DNA of 64,000 nt. It comes from JBHYGK01 sp051859045. GTDB lineage: Bacteria; Pseudomonadota; Gammaproteobacteria; Xanthomonadales; Xanthomonadaceae. Shown piece by piece: positions 18,413 to 27,258 of the stretch (position 1 is the first letter of the stretch; each line of letters opens with the position of its first letter). The stretch covers positions 100,165-164,164 of the forward strand of contig JBHYGK010000034.1 in assembly GCA_051859045.1 (NCBI GenBank), written 5' to 3'. The notes under the pieces are model-generated. The model did not search any database and was not told the origin of the DNA. It saw only the letters and a list, made by a program, of their open reading frames with translations. The position numbers and the translations under genes are program-made.

Positions 18413-19387
18413 TCAGCCCAGGTGCGCGACGCCCTCGAGGCCGGCCGCGTAGCCGCCCGGCACGCCCTTGGTGGCCACCGCCACCGCGTCGTGCGGGTGC
18501 AGCGACTCGTAGTGGCTGGCGCGCACCCAGAAGTCGGCCACGCGCTCGTCGGCGTCCAGCGCGGCCTGCATGCGCCGCGCGGCGTCCTCGCAGAACATCA
18601 GGTTGGCGCCGTTGAGCAGCGCGAACGCCTGCTCGTCGGCGCGCTTCACCGCGGTCTGCACCGGGGTCTTGAGCGCGCCCTCGATGGCGTCGATCAGCCC
18701 CACGATGGGGAAGTCGGCGAAGCTCGGCGCCAGGCGCACGCGCACGTCGGCGTGGCTGCGCTGGGAGTGCGGGGTGGCGACGATGCCCTGCTCGGAGCCC
18801 AGCCAGGCCAGCACGGCGTCGCGCTCCAGCGCCGCGCCCTCGGCGAAGTCGCGCTGGAACTGCTCCTGGATCAGCTGGCGCGCGAGCGCGGCCGAGCACG
18901 GGCAGGTGCTGGAGTACTTGGCGGTGAAGCCCAGCTCGAGGGTGAACTGGCCGCGGTCCATCACGCCGGTGACCACCACCGGGTAGGCCTTCCAGCCGGA
19001 GTTGTCGCTGATGAGGGCCGGGCGGCGGACCATGTAGTCGAAGCGCAGCTGCAGCATGGCGCGGTCGGAGAGCTCGGCGTGGCTGTCGAGGAACTCCTTG
19101 AGCAGGCGGCGCACGACGGCCGGGCTGATGGCCTCGGCCGAGAGCACGCGGTCGACGTGCAGGTACAGCCGCGACATGTGGATGCCGCGGACCTCGGGGC
19201 GGGTGAGGTTCACGAAGGCGTTGACGCGGGCCACGCTGGTGACCACGCGGCCATCGGCCTGGTGCAGGGACACCGGGGCCTCGATCTCGCCCATGCCGAC
19301 CCAGTCGAGGACGCCGGCGACGCCGGGGCGGGCCTCGCAGGCGATGTCGGGCATCACGCGGGCGGTGTTGTCGGGGGTGTGGGCCAC
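18413..19387 (-). CDS. folE2: GTP cyclohydrolase IB
   Basis: The metal-flexible FolE2 type, converting GTP to dihydroneopterin triphosphate for folate. Family motifs: VSLHQADGRV, AYPVVVTGV, the catalytic-Cys segment SSTCPCSAALARQL and GANLMFCEDAARR. I chose GTG (MAHTPDNTAR, 324 residues) because GGAG lies 6 nt upstream; an ATG 11 codons later is possible. The leader contains a 12-bp palindrome and a TAGAAT -10. In other bacteria folE2 is often zinc-regulated; here no standard Zur box is visible. Confidence 0.93.
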   Translation of the reverse strand: MAHTPDNTARVMPDIACEARPGVAGVLDWVGMGEIEAPVSLHQADGRVVTSVARVNAFVNLTRPEVRGIHMSRLYLHVDRVLSAEAISPAVVRRLLKEFLDSHAELSDRAMLQLRFDYMVRRPALISDNSGWKAYPVVVTGVMDRGQFTLELGFTAKYSSTCPCSAALARQLIQEQFQRDFAEGAALERDAVLAWLGSEQGIVATPHSQRSHADVRVRLAPSFADFPIVGLIDAIEGALKTPVQTAVKRADEQAFALLNGANLMFCEDAARRMQAALDADERVADFWVRASHYESLHPHDAVAVATKGVPGGYAAGLEGVAHLG

Positions 19388-19426
19388 GGGGGACTCCGAA
19401 GAAGGACGGACGCAGGGTCGGGGATG

Positions 19427-19438
19427 CACCCTAGGGTG
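19427..19438. promoter_or_regulatory. 12-bp perfect palindrome in the folE2 leader
   Basis: CACCCTAGGGTG is its own reverse complement and lies between the putative -10 and the folE2 start. It could be an operator. It does not match the gammaproteobacterial Zur box as I know it. Confidence 0.35.
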
Positions 19439-19462
19439 GGGGCCGTGACCGGACGATCAAGC

Positions 19463-19468
19463 ATTCTA
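19463..19468 (-). promoter_or_regulatory. Possible -10 element for folE2
   Basis: TAGAAT on the minus strand, about 76 nt before the GTG start, in one of the few AT-richer spots of the region. No convincing -35 at 16-18 bp was found. Confidence 0.35.
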
Positions 19469-19535
19469 AGCGCCCGGTGCGGGACGCCGGCGCGCAACGC
19501 ATCGTTGTGGCGCGGCCGTGGCCGCGCCGCGGGCG

Positions 19536-20375
19536 CTAGGTGCGGCCGCCGCGCGCGGCGCGCCAGGCCCGCCACACCGCGCCCGGGCCGCGCGGCTCGA
19601 AGGCGCCGCGGCCCGCGGCCAGGGCCTCCAGGCGCTGGCGGTCGAAGCTGGCGCGCACGCGGCGGAAGCCGGTGGCGCCGGGCAGCCGGCGCGGCAGGCG
19701 CGCGGCCAGCGCCGCGGCCCAGTCACGCAGCGCGGGCGCGCCCGCCGGCTCGAGCAGCTGGGCGCGGGTGAGCCCGTGGCGGGCGAGCACGGCCAGCGGC
19801 ACGCGCCCGGCGTCGCCGGAGGCGAGGCCCACGCGCAGTCGCTCGAGCAGCAGGTGCACGCCCAGCGCCTCGCGCGCCTCGGCGTCGCCGGCAGGCGCCT
19901 CGCGGCCGAACACCAGGTCCTCCACGCGCAGCAGGGCCTCGGCGAACGGCGCGAGCTGGGCCAGCGCGGCGTCCTCGGAGCCGGGCCGCGCGTCGTCCTC
20001 GCCGCCCAGCGGCAGGGCGCGGGCCAGGCCGCGCCAGTCCGCGCGCACGTCCTGCAGCGCGTGGCTCACCGGATGGCGGGGGCGGCCGGCGTCGATCGCC
20101 AGCAGCTCCTCGGCCCACCAGCCGCCCTTCACCGCCTGCACGCGCGGCTCCGAGAGCTCGAAGCCCACCTCGCGCAGCTCGTGCAGCAGCACGCCCCAGG
20201 CGCGGAAGCGCGGGCGCAGCACCGGCGCGCAGAAGAGTTCGCCCAGCGCCATCTCCGGCTCGCGGGCGCGCCACTTGGCCAGGAACTCGGCCATCGCCTG
20301 GGCGTCGGGCGCGCCGGGGCGCGCGGCGGGGGCCGCGCCGGGGGTCCAGCCGGCCGGGGGCTTCATCTCAGGCAT
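19536..20375 (-). CDS. Degenerate squalene/phytoene-synthase-family protein
   Basis: 279 residues. The segment KGGWWAEELLAIDAGRPRHPVSHAL matches the conserved WWxEEL...AGRPxHPV block of squalene/phytoene synthases, and later LLLERLRVG and LP..LPGATGFRRVR fit the fold. The catalytic Asp-rich motifs are not present, so prenyl condensation is unlikely. It is more like the non-catalytic members related to NDUFAF6. It starts within the 3' end of gph (8-bp overlap; a Met 3 codons later is possible) and belongs to the mtaD-ubiG-gph transcript. Confidence 0.78.
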   Translation of the reverse strand: MPEMKPPAGWTPGAAPAARPGAPDAQAMAEFLAKWRAREPEMALGELFCAPVLRPRFRAWGVLLHELREVGFELSEPRVQAVKGGWWAEELLAIDAGRPRHPVSHALQDVRADWRGLARALPLGGEDDARPGSEDAALAQLAPFAEALLRVEDLVFGREAPAGDAEAREALGVHLLLERLRVGLASGDAGRVPLAVLARHGLTRAQLLEPAGAPALRDWAAALAARLPRRLPGATGFRRVRASFDRQRLEALAAGRGAFEPRGPGAVWRAWRAARGGRT

Positions 20376-21111
20376 CGGACGCCTCCGCGGGCGCGAAGGC
20401 CGCCAGCGCGCCCGGCGCGGCGAGGTCGACCGGGCGCGCGGCGAGCGCGTCGGCGCCCCAGGCCGCGGGGTCGTCGCCGTCGTCGCGGTAGCCCCACAGC
20501 GCGGCCACCGCGCGCATGCCGGCCGCGCGCGCGGCCTCGACGTCGCGCAGGTCGTCGCCCACGTAGACCGCCCGGGCGGCGTCCACGCCGCAGGCGGCGC
20601 AGGCGTGCAGCAGCGGCGCGGGATCGGGCTTCTTCACCGGCAGCGTGTCGCCGCCGACCAGCACCGCGCAGCGCGCGGTCCAGCCCAGCCGGACCACCAG
20701 CGGCTCGGCCAGCGCGAAGGGCTTGTTGGTGACGATGCCCCAGCGCGCGCCGGCGGCCTCGATGCCGGCCAGCACCGCCTCGACGCCGTCGAAGGGCCGG
20801 CTGTGCGCGGCGAGGCCGGCGGCGTAATGGGCCAGGAAGCCGGGCACGCGGGCCTCGCGGGCCGCCGCGTCGTCGCCGGGGAAGGCCACGGCCAGCATCG
20901 CGCGGGCGCCCTTCGACACCACCGCGCGGAACGGCGCGAACGCCGGCGCGGCGACGCCGGCCTCGGCGCAGGTCGCGCGCATGGCCTCGAACAGGTCGGC
21001 GGCGGAGTCGACGAGGGTGCCGTCGAGGTCGAACAGCACCAGCGCGGCGACCGGCGCGCGGCCGGGCGCGGCCGCGGGCGCGGCGGGGGACGGCGAGGCG
21101 GCCGCGCTCAT
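20368..21111 (-). CDS. gph: Phosphoglycolate phosphatase (HAD family)
   Basis: 247 residues. HAD motif I LFDLDGTLVDS is near residue 28, motif II VTNKP near 125, motif III/IV KKPDP and YVGDDLRD near the C-terminal third; an alpha-helical cap lies between I and II. It dephosphorylates 2-phosphoglycolate or a similar small phosphate ester. Start overlaps the ubiG stop by ATGA. An Ala/Pro-rich stretch of about 20 residues precedes motif I. Substrate is inferred from the usual ubiG-gph pairing. Confidence 0.9.
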   Translation of the reverse strand: MSAAASPSPAAPAAAPGRAPVAALVLFDLDGTLVDSAADLFEAMRATCAEAGVAAPAFAPFRAVVSKGARAMLAVAFPGDDAAAREARVPGFLAHYAAGLAAHSRPFDGVEAVLAGIEAAGARWGIVTNKPFALAEPLVVRLGWTARCAVLVGGDTLPVKKPDPAPLLHACAACGVDAARAVYVGDDLRDVEAARAAGMRAVAALWGYRDDGDDPAAWGADALAARPVDLAAPGALAAFAPAEASDA

Positions 21112-21845
21112 GCGGGCTTGCGCGCGCAGGCGAGGTAGTTCACGCCGGTGTCGGCCATCAGCCAGGCGCGGCGGCGCAGCGGGTCGTAGCCCAGCCCGCG
21201 GACGTCCTCCAGCACCAGGCCGGCGTCGCGCACCCAGGCCGCCAGCTCGGAGGGCCGGATGAACTGGCCGTAGCGGTGGGTGCCCTTGGGCAGCAGGCCC
21301 AGCACGTACTCCGCGCCAAGGATCGCGGTGGCGAAGGCCCGGGGCGTGCGGTTGAGGGTGGAGAGGAACAGCCGGCCGCCGGGCGCGAGGGCGCGCGCGC
21401 AGGCCGCGACCACGGCCGCGGGATCGGGCACGTGCTCGAGCATCTCCATGCAGGTGACGACGTCGAACGCGCCCGGGTGCTCGTCGGCCAGGGCCTCGAC
21501 CGGCTGCAGGCGGTAGTCGACCTCCAGGCCCGGATGCTCGAGGCGGGCCTCGAGCAGGTGCAGCCGGGCCACGTCGATCAGCTCGGGGGCGAGGTCGAGC
21601 GCGGTGACGCGGGCGCCCTCGCGGGCCATCGCCTCGCTGAGCAGACCGGCGCCGCAGCCCACGTCGAGGGCGCGCCGGCCGGCCAGGGCACCGCGCTCGC
21701 GCACGTAGCCCAGCCGCACCGGGTTGAGCTCGTGCAGCGGACGCTGCGGGCCCTCGGGGTCCCACCAGCGGCTGGCGATGGCGCCGAACTTGGCGATCTC
21801 GGCGGGGTCGACGTTGGCGTGGGTCTGGGTCATCGGGTGGCTCAT
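21108..21845 (-). CDS. ubiG: Ubiquinone biosynthesis O-methyltransferase
   Basis: 245 residues. SAM-binding motif I is LDVGCGAGLLSE, with VTALDLAPELI and VVTCMEMLEHVPDP following; the N-terminal VDPAEIAKFGAIASRWWDPEG is the UbiG signature. It carries out both O-methylations in ubiquinone synthesis. I took the ATG that overlaps the mtaD stop (MSHPMTQTH); the second Met 4 codons later is an alternative. Downstream gph overlaps by ATGA. Its by-product, S-adenosylhomocysteine, is a likely substrate of the upstream deaminase. Confidence 0.95.
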   Translation of the reverse strand: MSHPMTQTHANVDPAEIAKFGAIASRWWDPEGPQRPLHELNPVRLGYVRERGALAGRRALDVGCGAGLLSEAMAREGARVTALDLAPELIDVARLHLLEARLEHPGLEVDYRLQPVEALADEHPGAFDVVTCMEMLEHVPDPAAVVAACARALAPGGRLFLSTLNRTPRAFATAILGAEYVLGLLPKGTHRYGQFIRPSELAAWVRDAGLVLEDVRGLGYDPLRRRAWLMADTGVNYLACARKPA

Positions 21846-23200
21846 GCGGACGGGCGGACCTTCGCGATGCGTTCGCCCCAGTGGCGGGCCTTGGCGCCCA
21901 GGGCCTCGAGGTCGGTGTCGAGCAGCAGGCCCGCGGCCAGCTTGCGCTCGCCGCGGATCCACACGTCGCTCACCTGGTGGCGGCCGCTGGCGTACACCAG
22001 CTGCGAGACCGCGTGGTAGAGGGGCTGCTGCTCGATCGCGTCCATCCGCACGAGGGCCAGGTCGGCCTCCTTGCCGGGCTCGATCGAGCCGATGCGCGCG
22101 TCCAGCCCGAGGGCCTTGGCGCCGCCGAGTGTGGCCATGCGCAGGGTCGAGGCGGCGTCGAGGGCGGTGGCGTCCATCGCCACGGCCTTGGCCAGCAGGG
22201 CCGCGGTGCGCATCTCGCCGAGCATGTCGAGGTCGTTGTTGCTCGCCGCGCCGTCGGTGCCCAGCGCCACGTTCACGCCGGCGCGGCGCAGCTGCTCGAC
22301 CGGGCAGAAGCCCGAGGCCAGCTTGAGGTTGCTTTCCGGGCAGTGCACGACGCTGGCGCCGCGCTCGGCCAGCAGCGCGATCTCGCCGGGCGTGAGCTGG
22401 GTCATGTGCACCGCGACCAGGTGGTCGTTGACCAGGCCCAGGCGGTCGAGGCGCGCGATCTGGCGCATGCCGTTGGCCTTCAGCGAGTCCTCCACCTCCT
22501 GCGCGGTCTCGTGCACGTGCACGTGCACCGGCAGGTCGAGCTGGTCGGACAGCATCCGGATGCGCTCGAAGGCCGCGTCGTTGACGGTGTAGGGCGCGTG
22601 GGGCGCGAAGGTCGTGCCGATGAGCGCGTCGCCGCGCCACTGGTCGTGGACCTCGAGCGCGCGGTCGAAGTACTCGTCCTGCGACTTCGCCCAGGGCGTG
22701 GGGAAGTCGATCACCGGCAGGCCGACCATGGCCCGGAAGCCGAGCCGCTTGTAGGTGGCGGCCTGGGCGTCGGGGAAGAAGTAGCTCTCCGAGCAGCAGG
22801 TGGTGCCGCCGCGCAGCATCTCGGCCACCGCCAGCTCCACGCCGTCGGCGACGAAGGCCGGGCCCATCACCGCCCCCTCGATCGGCCAGATGTGCTGCTG
22901 CAGCCAGGTCATCAGCGCGAGGTCGTCGGCGACGCCGCGCATCAGCGTCATCGGGTTGTGGGTGTGGGCGTTGACCAGGCCGGGCAGCAGCACCGAGGCC
23001 GGGGCCTCGACGCGCTCGGCGGCGGCGTAGCGCGCGTCGGCCTCGGCCGAGGGCAGCACGGCGACGATGAGGCCTCCGCGCACCGCCACCGCGTGGTGCT
23101 CCAGCACCACGCCGTGCGGCTCCACCGGGACGACCCAGCGGGCGTGGATGAGCGTGTCGATCGGCGTGCGCGGCGCGGCGCTGGGCGGGGCGTGGGACAT
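21842..23200 (-). CDS. mtaD: 5'-methylthioadenosine / S-adenosylhomocysteine deaminase (amidohydrolase)
   Basis: 452 residues of the ATZ/TRZ amidohydrolase group. Zinc and substrate motifs: VNAHTHNPM near residue 70, HVHVHETAQE near 215, VHMTQL and LGTDGAASNN. These match MtaD/TRZ deaminases acting on methylthioadenosine and S-adenosylhomocysteine. The arrangement mtaD-ubiG-gph with ATGA overlaps supports a role in clearing the SAH made by UbiG. A guanine-type deaminase function is the main alternative. Confidence 0.88.
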   Translation of the reverse strand: MSHAPPSAAPRTPIDTLIHARWVVPVEPHGVVLEHHAVAVRGGLIVAVLPSAEADARYAAAERVEAPASVLLPGLVNAHTHNPMTLMRGVADDLALMTWLQQHIWPIEGAVMGPAFVADGVELAVAEMLRGGTTCCSESYFFPDAQAATYKRLGFRAMVGLPVIDFPTPWAKSQDEYFDRALEVHDQWRGDALIGTTFAPHAPYTVNDAAFERIRMLSDQLDLPVHVHVHETAQEVEDSLKANGMRQIARLDRLGLVNDHLVAVHMTQLTPGEIALLAERGASVVHCPESNLKLASGFCPVEQLRRAGVNVALGTDGAASNNDLDMLGEMRTAALLAKAVAMDATALDAASTLRMATLGGAKALGLDARIGSIEPGKEADLALVRMDAIEQQPLYHAVSQLVYASGRHQVSDVWIRGERKLAAGLLLDTDLEALGAKARHWGERIAKVRPSA

Positions 23201-23292
23201 CCGCAGGTCCTTCGGAGGCAGGGGCCCATGGTAGCCGGGCGCGGCGGGCGGCGGGGCGCGCGGCCGGCGCGGCCGCCCGGGCCCGGATGCGA

Positions 23293-23318
23293 CGACGCCC
23301 CGCCGGGGCGGGGCGTCG
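23293..23318 (-). terminator. Hairpin downstream of efp
   Basis: A 12-bp perfect stem CGACGCCCCGCC / GGCGGGGCGTCG with a 2-nt nominal loop, 45 bp after the efp stop. The T-run is poor (TCGTCGC), so termination may be inefficient. Confidence 0.55.
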
Positions 23319-23362
23319 CGGTGGGCCGGCGCGGGCGGCGGGCCGCGCGCGCCGGGCCGGGC

Positions 23363-23929
23363 TTACTTGACGCGGCTGACGTACTCGCCGGAGCGCGTGT
23401 CGACCTTGATGACCTCGTCCTGGCCCACGAACAGCGGCACGCGCACCACGGCGCCGGTCTCGAGCTTGGCCGGCTTGCCGCCGCCGCCCGAGGTGTCGCC
23501 GCGCACGCCCGGATCGGTCTCGGTGATCTTGAGCTCGACGAAGTTCGGCGGGGTCACGAAGATCGGCGCGCCGTTCCACAGGGTGACCACGCAGGCCTCC
23601 TCGCCCTTGAGCCACTGCCAGGCCTCGCCGACGGCGTTCTTGTCGCCCTGCACCTGCTCGAAGGACTCCTGGTTCATGAAGTGCCAGAACTCGCCGTCGG
23701 CGTAGAGGAACTGCATGTCGGTGTCCATGACGTCGGCCGCCTCGACCGAGTCGGTGGACTTCATGGTCTGCTCCTGCACGCGGCCGCTCTTGATGAAGCG
23801 GAACTTCACGCGGGTGAAGGCCTGGCCCTTGCCGGGCTTCACGTACTCGGTGTCGATGATGACGCACGGCTCGTTGTTGACCAGGATCTTCATCCCGTTC
23901 TTGACGTCGTTCATGCCGTAGCTGGCCAT
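23363..23929 (-). CDS. efp: Translation elongation factor P
   Basis: 188 residues, three beta domains; relieves ribosome stalling at polyproline. The modified lysine is in the loop PGKGQAF (Lys34), which retains Lys, as expected for EpmA/EpmB beta-lysylation rather than Arg rhamnosylation. Consistent with this, epmB is divergently adjacent. The C-terminal DTRSGEYVSRVK is typical. This proteome has many Pro runs, so EF-P should be important here. Confidence 0.97.
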   Translation of the reverse strand: MASYGMNDVKNGMKILVNNEPCVIIDTEYVKPGKGQAFTRVKFRFIKSGRVQEQTMKSTDSVEAADVMDTDMQFLYADGEFWHFMNQESFEQVQGDKNAVGEAWQWLKGEEACVVTLWNGAPIFVTPPNFVELKITETDPGVRGDTSGGGGKPAKLETGAVVRVPLFVGQDEVIKVDTRSGEYVSRVK

Positions 23930-24008
23930 GGGGGCTCCTGTGGGCCGCCCCGCGGGCGGCTAGACTATGGGTCGAGAGACCCGGCGAGCGCCGGGCCGTG
24001 AGCCCGAC

Positions 24009-25013
24009 ATGATACCCCTCCCCGCGCCCCCGGCGCAGCCCGTCCGCTGGCAGCAGGCCTGGCGCGACGCCATCCGCGATCCCCGCGAGCTGCTGGCCCT
24101 GCTGGGCCTGGACCACCTCGCCCCCGCCCTGGGCGCGGCCGCCGAGGCCCAGTTCGCCCTGCGCGTGCCCCGCGGCTTCGCGGCCCGGATGCGCCCGGGC
24201 GACCCCCACGACCCCCTGCTGCGCCAGGTCCTGCCGGTGCTGGACGAGGAGCGCGTGGTGCCGGGCTTCGGCCTGGACGCGGTGGGCGACCTGGCCGCCC
24301 GGGGCGCCACCGGCCTGCTGCACAAGTACCAGGGCCGGGCCCTGCTGGTGGCCACGGGCAGCTGCGCGATCCACTGCCGCTACTGCTTCCGCCGGCACTT
24401 CCCCTATGCCGAGGAGACCGCGGCGGCCGGGGCCTGGGCCGACGCCCTGGCCTACCTGGCGCAGGACGCGAGCATCGAGGAGGTGCTGCTGAGCGGCGGC
24501 GACCCGCTGTCGCTGGCCACCCCGAAGCTGGCCGAGTTCACCCGCGGCCTGGCCGCCCTGCCCCACGTGCGCCGCCTGCGCCTGCACACCCGCCTGCCCA
24601 TCGTGCTGCCCGAGCGGATCGACGCCGAGCTGCTGGACTGGCTGCGCGGCCTGCCGCAGCGGGTGGTGGTGGTGGTCCACGCCAACCACGCCCGCGAGCT
24701 CGACGCCTCCACCGCGGCGGCCTTCGCCGCCCTGCGCGAGGCCGGCGCCACCCTGCTCAACCAGGCCGTGCTGCTGCGCGGGGTCAACGACGACGCCGAC
24801 GCCCTGGCCGAGCTCTCCGGCACCCTGTTCGAGCAGGGCGTGCTGCCTTACTACCTGCACCAGCTCGACCGGGTCGCGGGCGCCGCGCATTTCGAGGTCG
24901 GCGACGACGAGGCCCGCGCCCTGCACGCCGCGCTGGTCGCCCGGCTGCCGGGCTACCTCGTGCCGAAACTGGTCCGCGAACTGCCCGGGGACGTCGCCAA
25001 GCGTCCCCTCTGA
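24009..25013 (+). CDS. epmB: EF-P beta-lysine 2,3-aminomutase (radical SAM)
   Basis: 334 residues. Radical-SAM cluster motif CAIHCRYCFRRHF gives CxxxCxxC; the LLSGGDPLSL and HLHTRLPIVLPERI-like stretches match the lysine 2,3-aminomutase group. Makes (R)-beta-lysine for attachment to EF-P Lys34 by EpmA. The start MIPLPAPPAQP is preferred over an upstream Met in the intergenic region. Divergent from efp with 79 bp between. No epmA gene is present in the window. Confidence 0.94.
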   Translation: MIPLPAPPAQPVRWQQAWRDAIRDPRELLALLGLDHLAPALGAAAEAQFALRVPRGFAARMRPGDPHDPLLRQVLPVLDEERVVPGFGLDAVGDLAARGATGLLHKYQGRALLVATGSCAIHCRYCFRRHFPYAEETAAAGAWADALAYLAQDASIEEVLLSGGDPLSLATPKLAEFTRGLAALPHVRRLRLHTRLPIVLPERIDAELLDWLRGLPQRVVVVVHANHARELDASTAAAFAALREAGATLLNQAVLLRGVNDDADALAELSGTLFEQGVLPYYLHQLDRVAGAAHFEVGDDEARALHAALVARLPGYLVPKLVRELPGDVAKRPL

Positions 25014-25102
25014 AGGCGTGACCGCGCGCGCGCTCTGGCGCCGTTCGTCTGGCGCGGTTTCCGACGAGCGTGTAAAAAACCAGCGACAGACCGGGAGTGG
25101 CC

Positions 25103-27181
25103 ATGGCGCAGCAGAAGGAATCCGTGATCCGCATCCTGCTGGTCGAAGACCGGATCGACGATGCGGAACAGCTCAGCAGCGTGCTGCGCAACGGCGGCAT
25201 CGCCGTGCGCCCGCAGCGGCCTGAGTCGCTGGAGGAGCTCGCCAGGCTCGCCGCCGAGCAGCCCATCGACCTGGTGATGATCAGCAAGGCCGGGCGCCAG
25301 ATCCCCTTCGACGAGGCGGTCGAGGCCGTCAACGCCAGCGGCAAGGACCTGCCGATCATCGCCGTGGTCGACGCGCTCGACGAGGCCACCGTGCTCGGCG
25401 CGATCGCCGTGGGCACCCGCGCGGCGCTGCGCGGCCGGCCGGAGCACTTCCAGTGGGTGGTGCGCAACGAGTTCGCCTCGCTGCAGGCCCGGCGCGGCCT
25501 GCGCCGGCTCGAGGCCGCGCTGCGCGAGACCGAGCGCCGCTGCGACTCGCTGATCAGCTCCTCGCGCGACCCCATCGCCTACATCCACGAGGGCATGCAC
25601 ATCCGGGCCAACGAGGCCTACCTCGAGATGTTCGGCTTCACCGAGTTCGAGGAGATCGAGGGCCTCTCGGTGCTCGACCTGGTGGCCCCGGCCCACGCCG
25701 CGGGCTTCAAGGACCTGCTCAAGCGCCTCTCGCGCGGCGAGGCCCCGCCCAAGAGCCTGCAGCTGATGGCCCAGCGCGGCGACGGCAGCACCTTCGACGC
25801 GGTCATGGAATTCGCGCAGGCCTCCTGGGAGGGCGAGCCCTGCCTGCAGGTGGTGTTCCGCCAGCAGGCCATCGACCAGGAGATGGTCCGCGAGCTCGAC
25901 GAGCTGCGCCAGCGCGACCAGGTCACCGCCCTGTTCAACCGCCCCTACTTCCTGGCCGAGCTCGAGGAGGCCGTCGGCCGCGCCGCGCAGGGCAGCGGCC
26001 AGCAGGCGATGCTGCTGGTCGAGCCCGACCACTACGCCGCGCTGCTCGGCGACATCGGCCTGGCCCACGCCGACGAGCTGCTGCAGTGCATGGCCGCCCG
26101 CCTGCAGGAGTCCGCCCCGGGCGACGCGCTGCTGGTGGCGCGCTTCTCCGACCACACCTTCGCGGTGCTCTGCCGCGACGCCGACCACGCCCGCACGCTG
26201 CAGGTGGCCGAGGCCATCCGGGCGGGCTTCGACGGCCACATCATGGAGGTCGGCGAGCGCTCGATGAGCGTCAACGTCAGCCTCGGCGGCGTGCAGATCG
26301 GCGAGAAGATCGCCAGCGTGCAGCAGGTGCTGGCCAAGGCCGCGTCCTGCCTGCAGAGCGCGGTCGGCGTCGGCGGCAACCGCTTCGAGATCTTCGACCC
26401 CTCCGCGCGCGACCGCGCCGAGGAGGAGCGCATCCGGGCCTGGGTCGAGCGCATCCGCGGCGCGCTCGCGACCGAGGGCTTCCAGCTGCACTACCAGCCG
26501 GTGATCAGCCTCGGGGGCGATCCGGGCGAGACCTACGAGGCCTTCCTGCGCATGCGCGTGGGCCAGGGCGAGGTGGTGCCGCCGCTGTCGTTCCTGGGCA
26601 TCGCCGAGGAGCACGGCCTGCTCGACGAGATCGACCGCTGGGTGATCGGCCGCGCGATCGCGGTGATCGCCGAGCGCCAGGCCAAGGGCAAGACCACCAC
26701 GCTGTTCGTCAAGGTCACGCCCGCCTCGCTGATGGAAGGCCACCTGCACGCCTACATCGGCGAGCAGCTCAAGGCCCACGGCGTGCCCGGCGAGCGGCTG
26801 GTGCTGGAGATCCCCGAGGCCAAGGTGTTCACCAACCTCAAGGCCGCGCAGTCCTTCCAGCAGGCCATCGCCGCGCACGGCTGCCGGATCGCGCTCGAGC
26901 AGTTCGGCTCGGGCCTCAACAGCTTCCAGCTGCTGCAGCACCTCGACCCGGCGTTCCTGAAGATCGACCGCGCGTTCATCGCCGACCTGGCCAAGAACGC
27001 CGAGAACCAGAAGAAGGTGCGCGAGATCGCCCAGGCCGCGCGCCAGGCCGGCAAGCTCACGGTGGCGGAGTTCGTTCAGGACGCCGGCAGCATGAGCGTG
27101 CTGTTCGGCTCGGGCGTGGACTACGTCGAGGGCCACTTCCTGGCCCCCGCCGGCCCCGAGATGACCTACGAGTTCGGCTGA
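25103..27181 (+). CDS. fimX: FimX-type REC-PAS-GGDEF-EAL protein (degenerate)
   Basis: 692 residues. Domains in order: response-regulator-like (1-130; the phospho-Asp site reads DLVMISKAG, so it is probably not phosphorylated), PAS (about 140-260), degenerate GGDEF (about 270-430, with ARFSDHTFAVL at the active site) and degenerate EAL (about 440-690, EAFLRM, and EQFGSGLNS instead of DDFGTG). This layout and loss pattern match FimX, a c-di-GMP receptor for type IV pilus assembly. GGGAG 6 nt before the ATG decides that start over a GTG 2 codons earlier. No pilus genes are adjacent. Confidence 0.85.
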   Translation: MAQQKESVIRILLVEDRIDDAEQLSSVLRNGGIAVRPQRPESLEELARLAAEQPIDLVMISKAGRQIPFDEAVEAVNASGKDLPIIAVVDALDEATVLGAIAVGTRAALRGRPEHFQWVVRNEFASLQARRGLRRLEAALRETERRCDSLISSSRDPIAYIHEGMHIRANEAYLEMFGFTEFEEIEGLSVLDLVAPAHAAGFKDLLKRLSRGEAPPKSLQLMAQRGDGSTFDAVMEFAQASWEGEPCLQVVFRQQAIDQEMVRELDELRQRDQVTALFNRPYFLAELEEAVGRAAQGSGQQAMLLVEPDHYAALLGDIGLAHADELLQCMAARLQESAPGDALLVARFSDHTFAVLCRDADHARTLQVAEAIRAGFDGHIMEVGERSMSVNVSLGGVQIGEKIASVQQVLAKAASCLQSAVGVGGNRFEIFDPSARDRAEEERIRAWVERIRGALATEGFQLHYQPVISLGGDPGETYEAFLRMRVGQGEVVPPLSFLGIAEEHGLLDEIDRWVIGRAIAVIAERQAKGKTTTLFVKVTPASLMEGHLHAYIGEQLKAHGVPGERLVLEIPEAKVFTNLKAAQSFQQAIAAHGCRIALEQFGSGLNSFQLLQHLDPAFLKIDRAFIADLAKNAENQKKVREIAQAARQAGKLTVAEFVQDAGSMSVLFGSGVDYVEGHFLAPAGPEMTYEFG

Positions 27182-27205
27182 CGCCGGCACCCCGGCCCGG
27201 AACGA

Positions 27206-27231
27206 CGAAGCCCGCCATCCGGCGGGCTTCG
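27206..27231. terminator. Bidirectional terminator between fimX and htpX
   Basis: An 11-bp perfect stem CGAAGCCCGCC / GGCGGGCTTCG with loop ATCC, followed on the plus strand by CGTTT and on the minus strand by TCGTT. It separates two converging genes. Confidence 0.75.
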
Positions 27232-27258
27232 CGTTTCCAGGCCCCTCGGCGTCGCGCC

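Noticed and set aside
21108..24926. A 1272-codon minus-strand frame ending in ubiG
   Set aside because: Only the last 245 codons match UbiG. The upstream part overlaps mtaD, efp and epmB out of frame.
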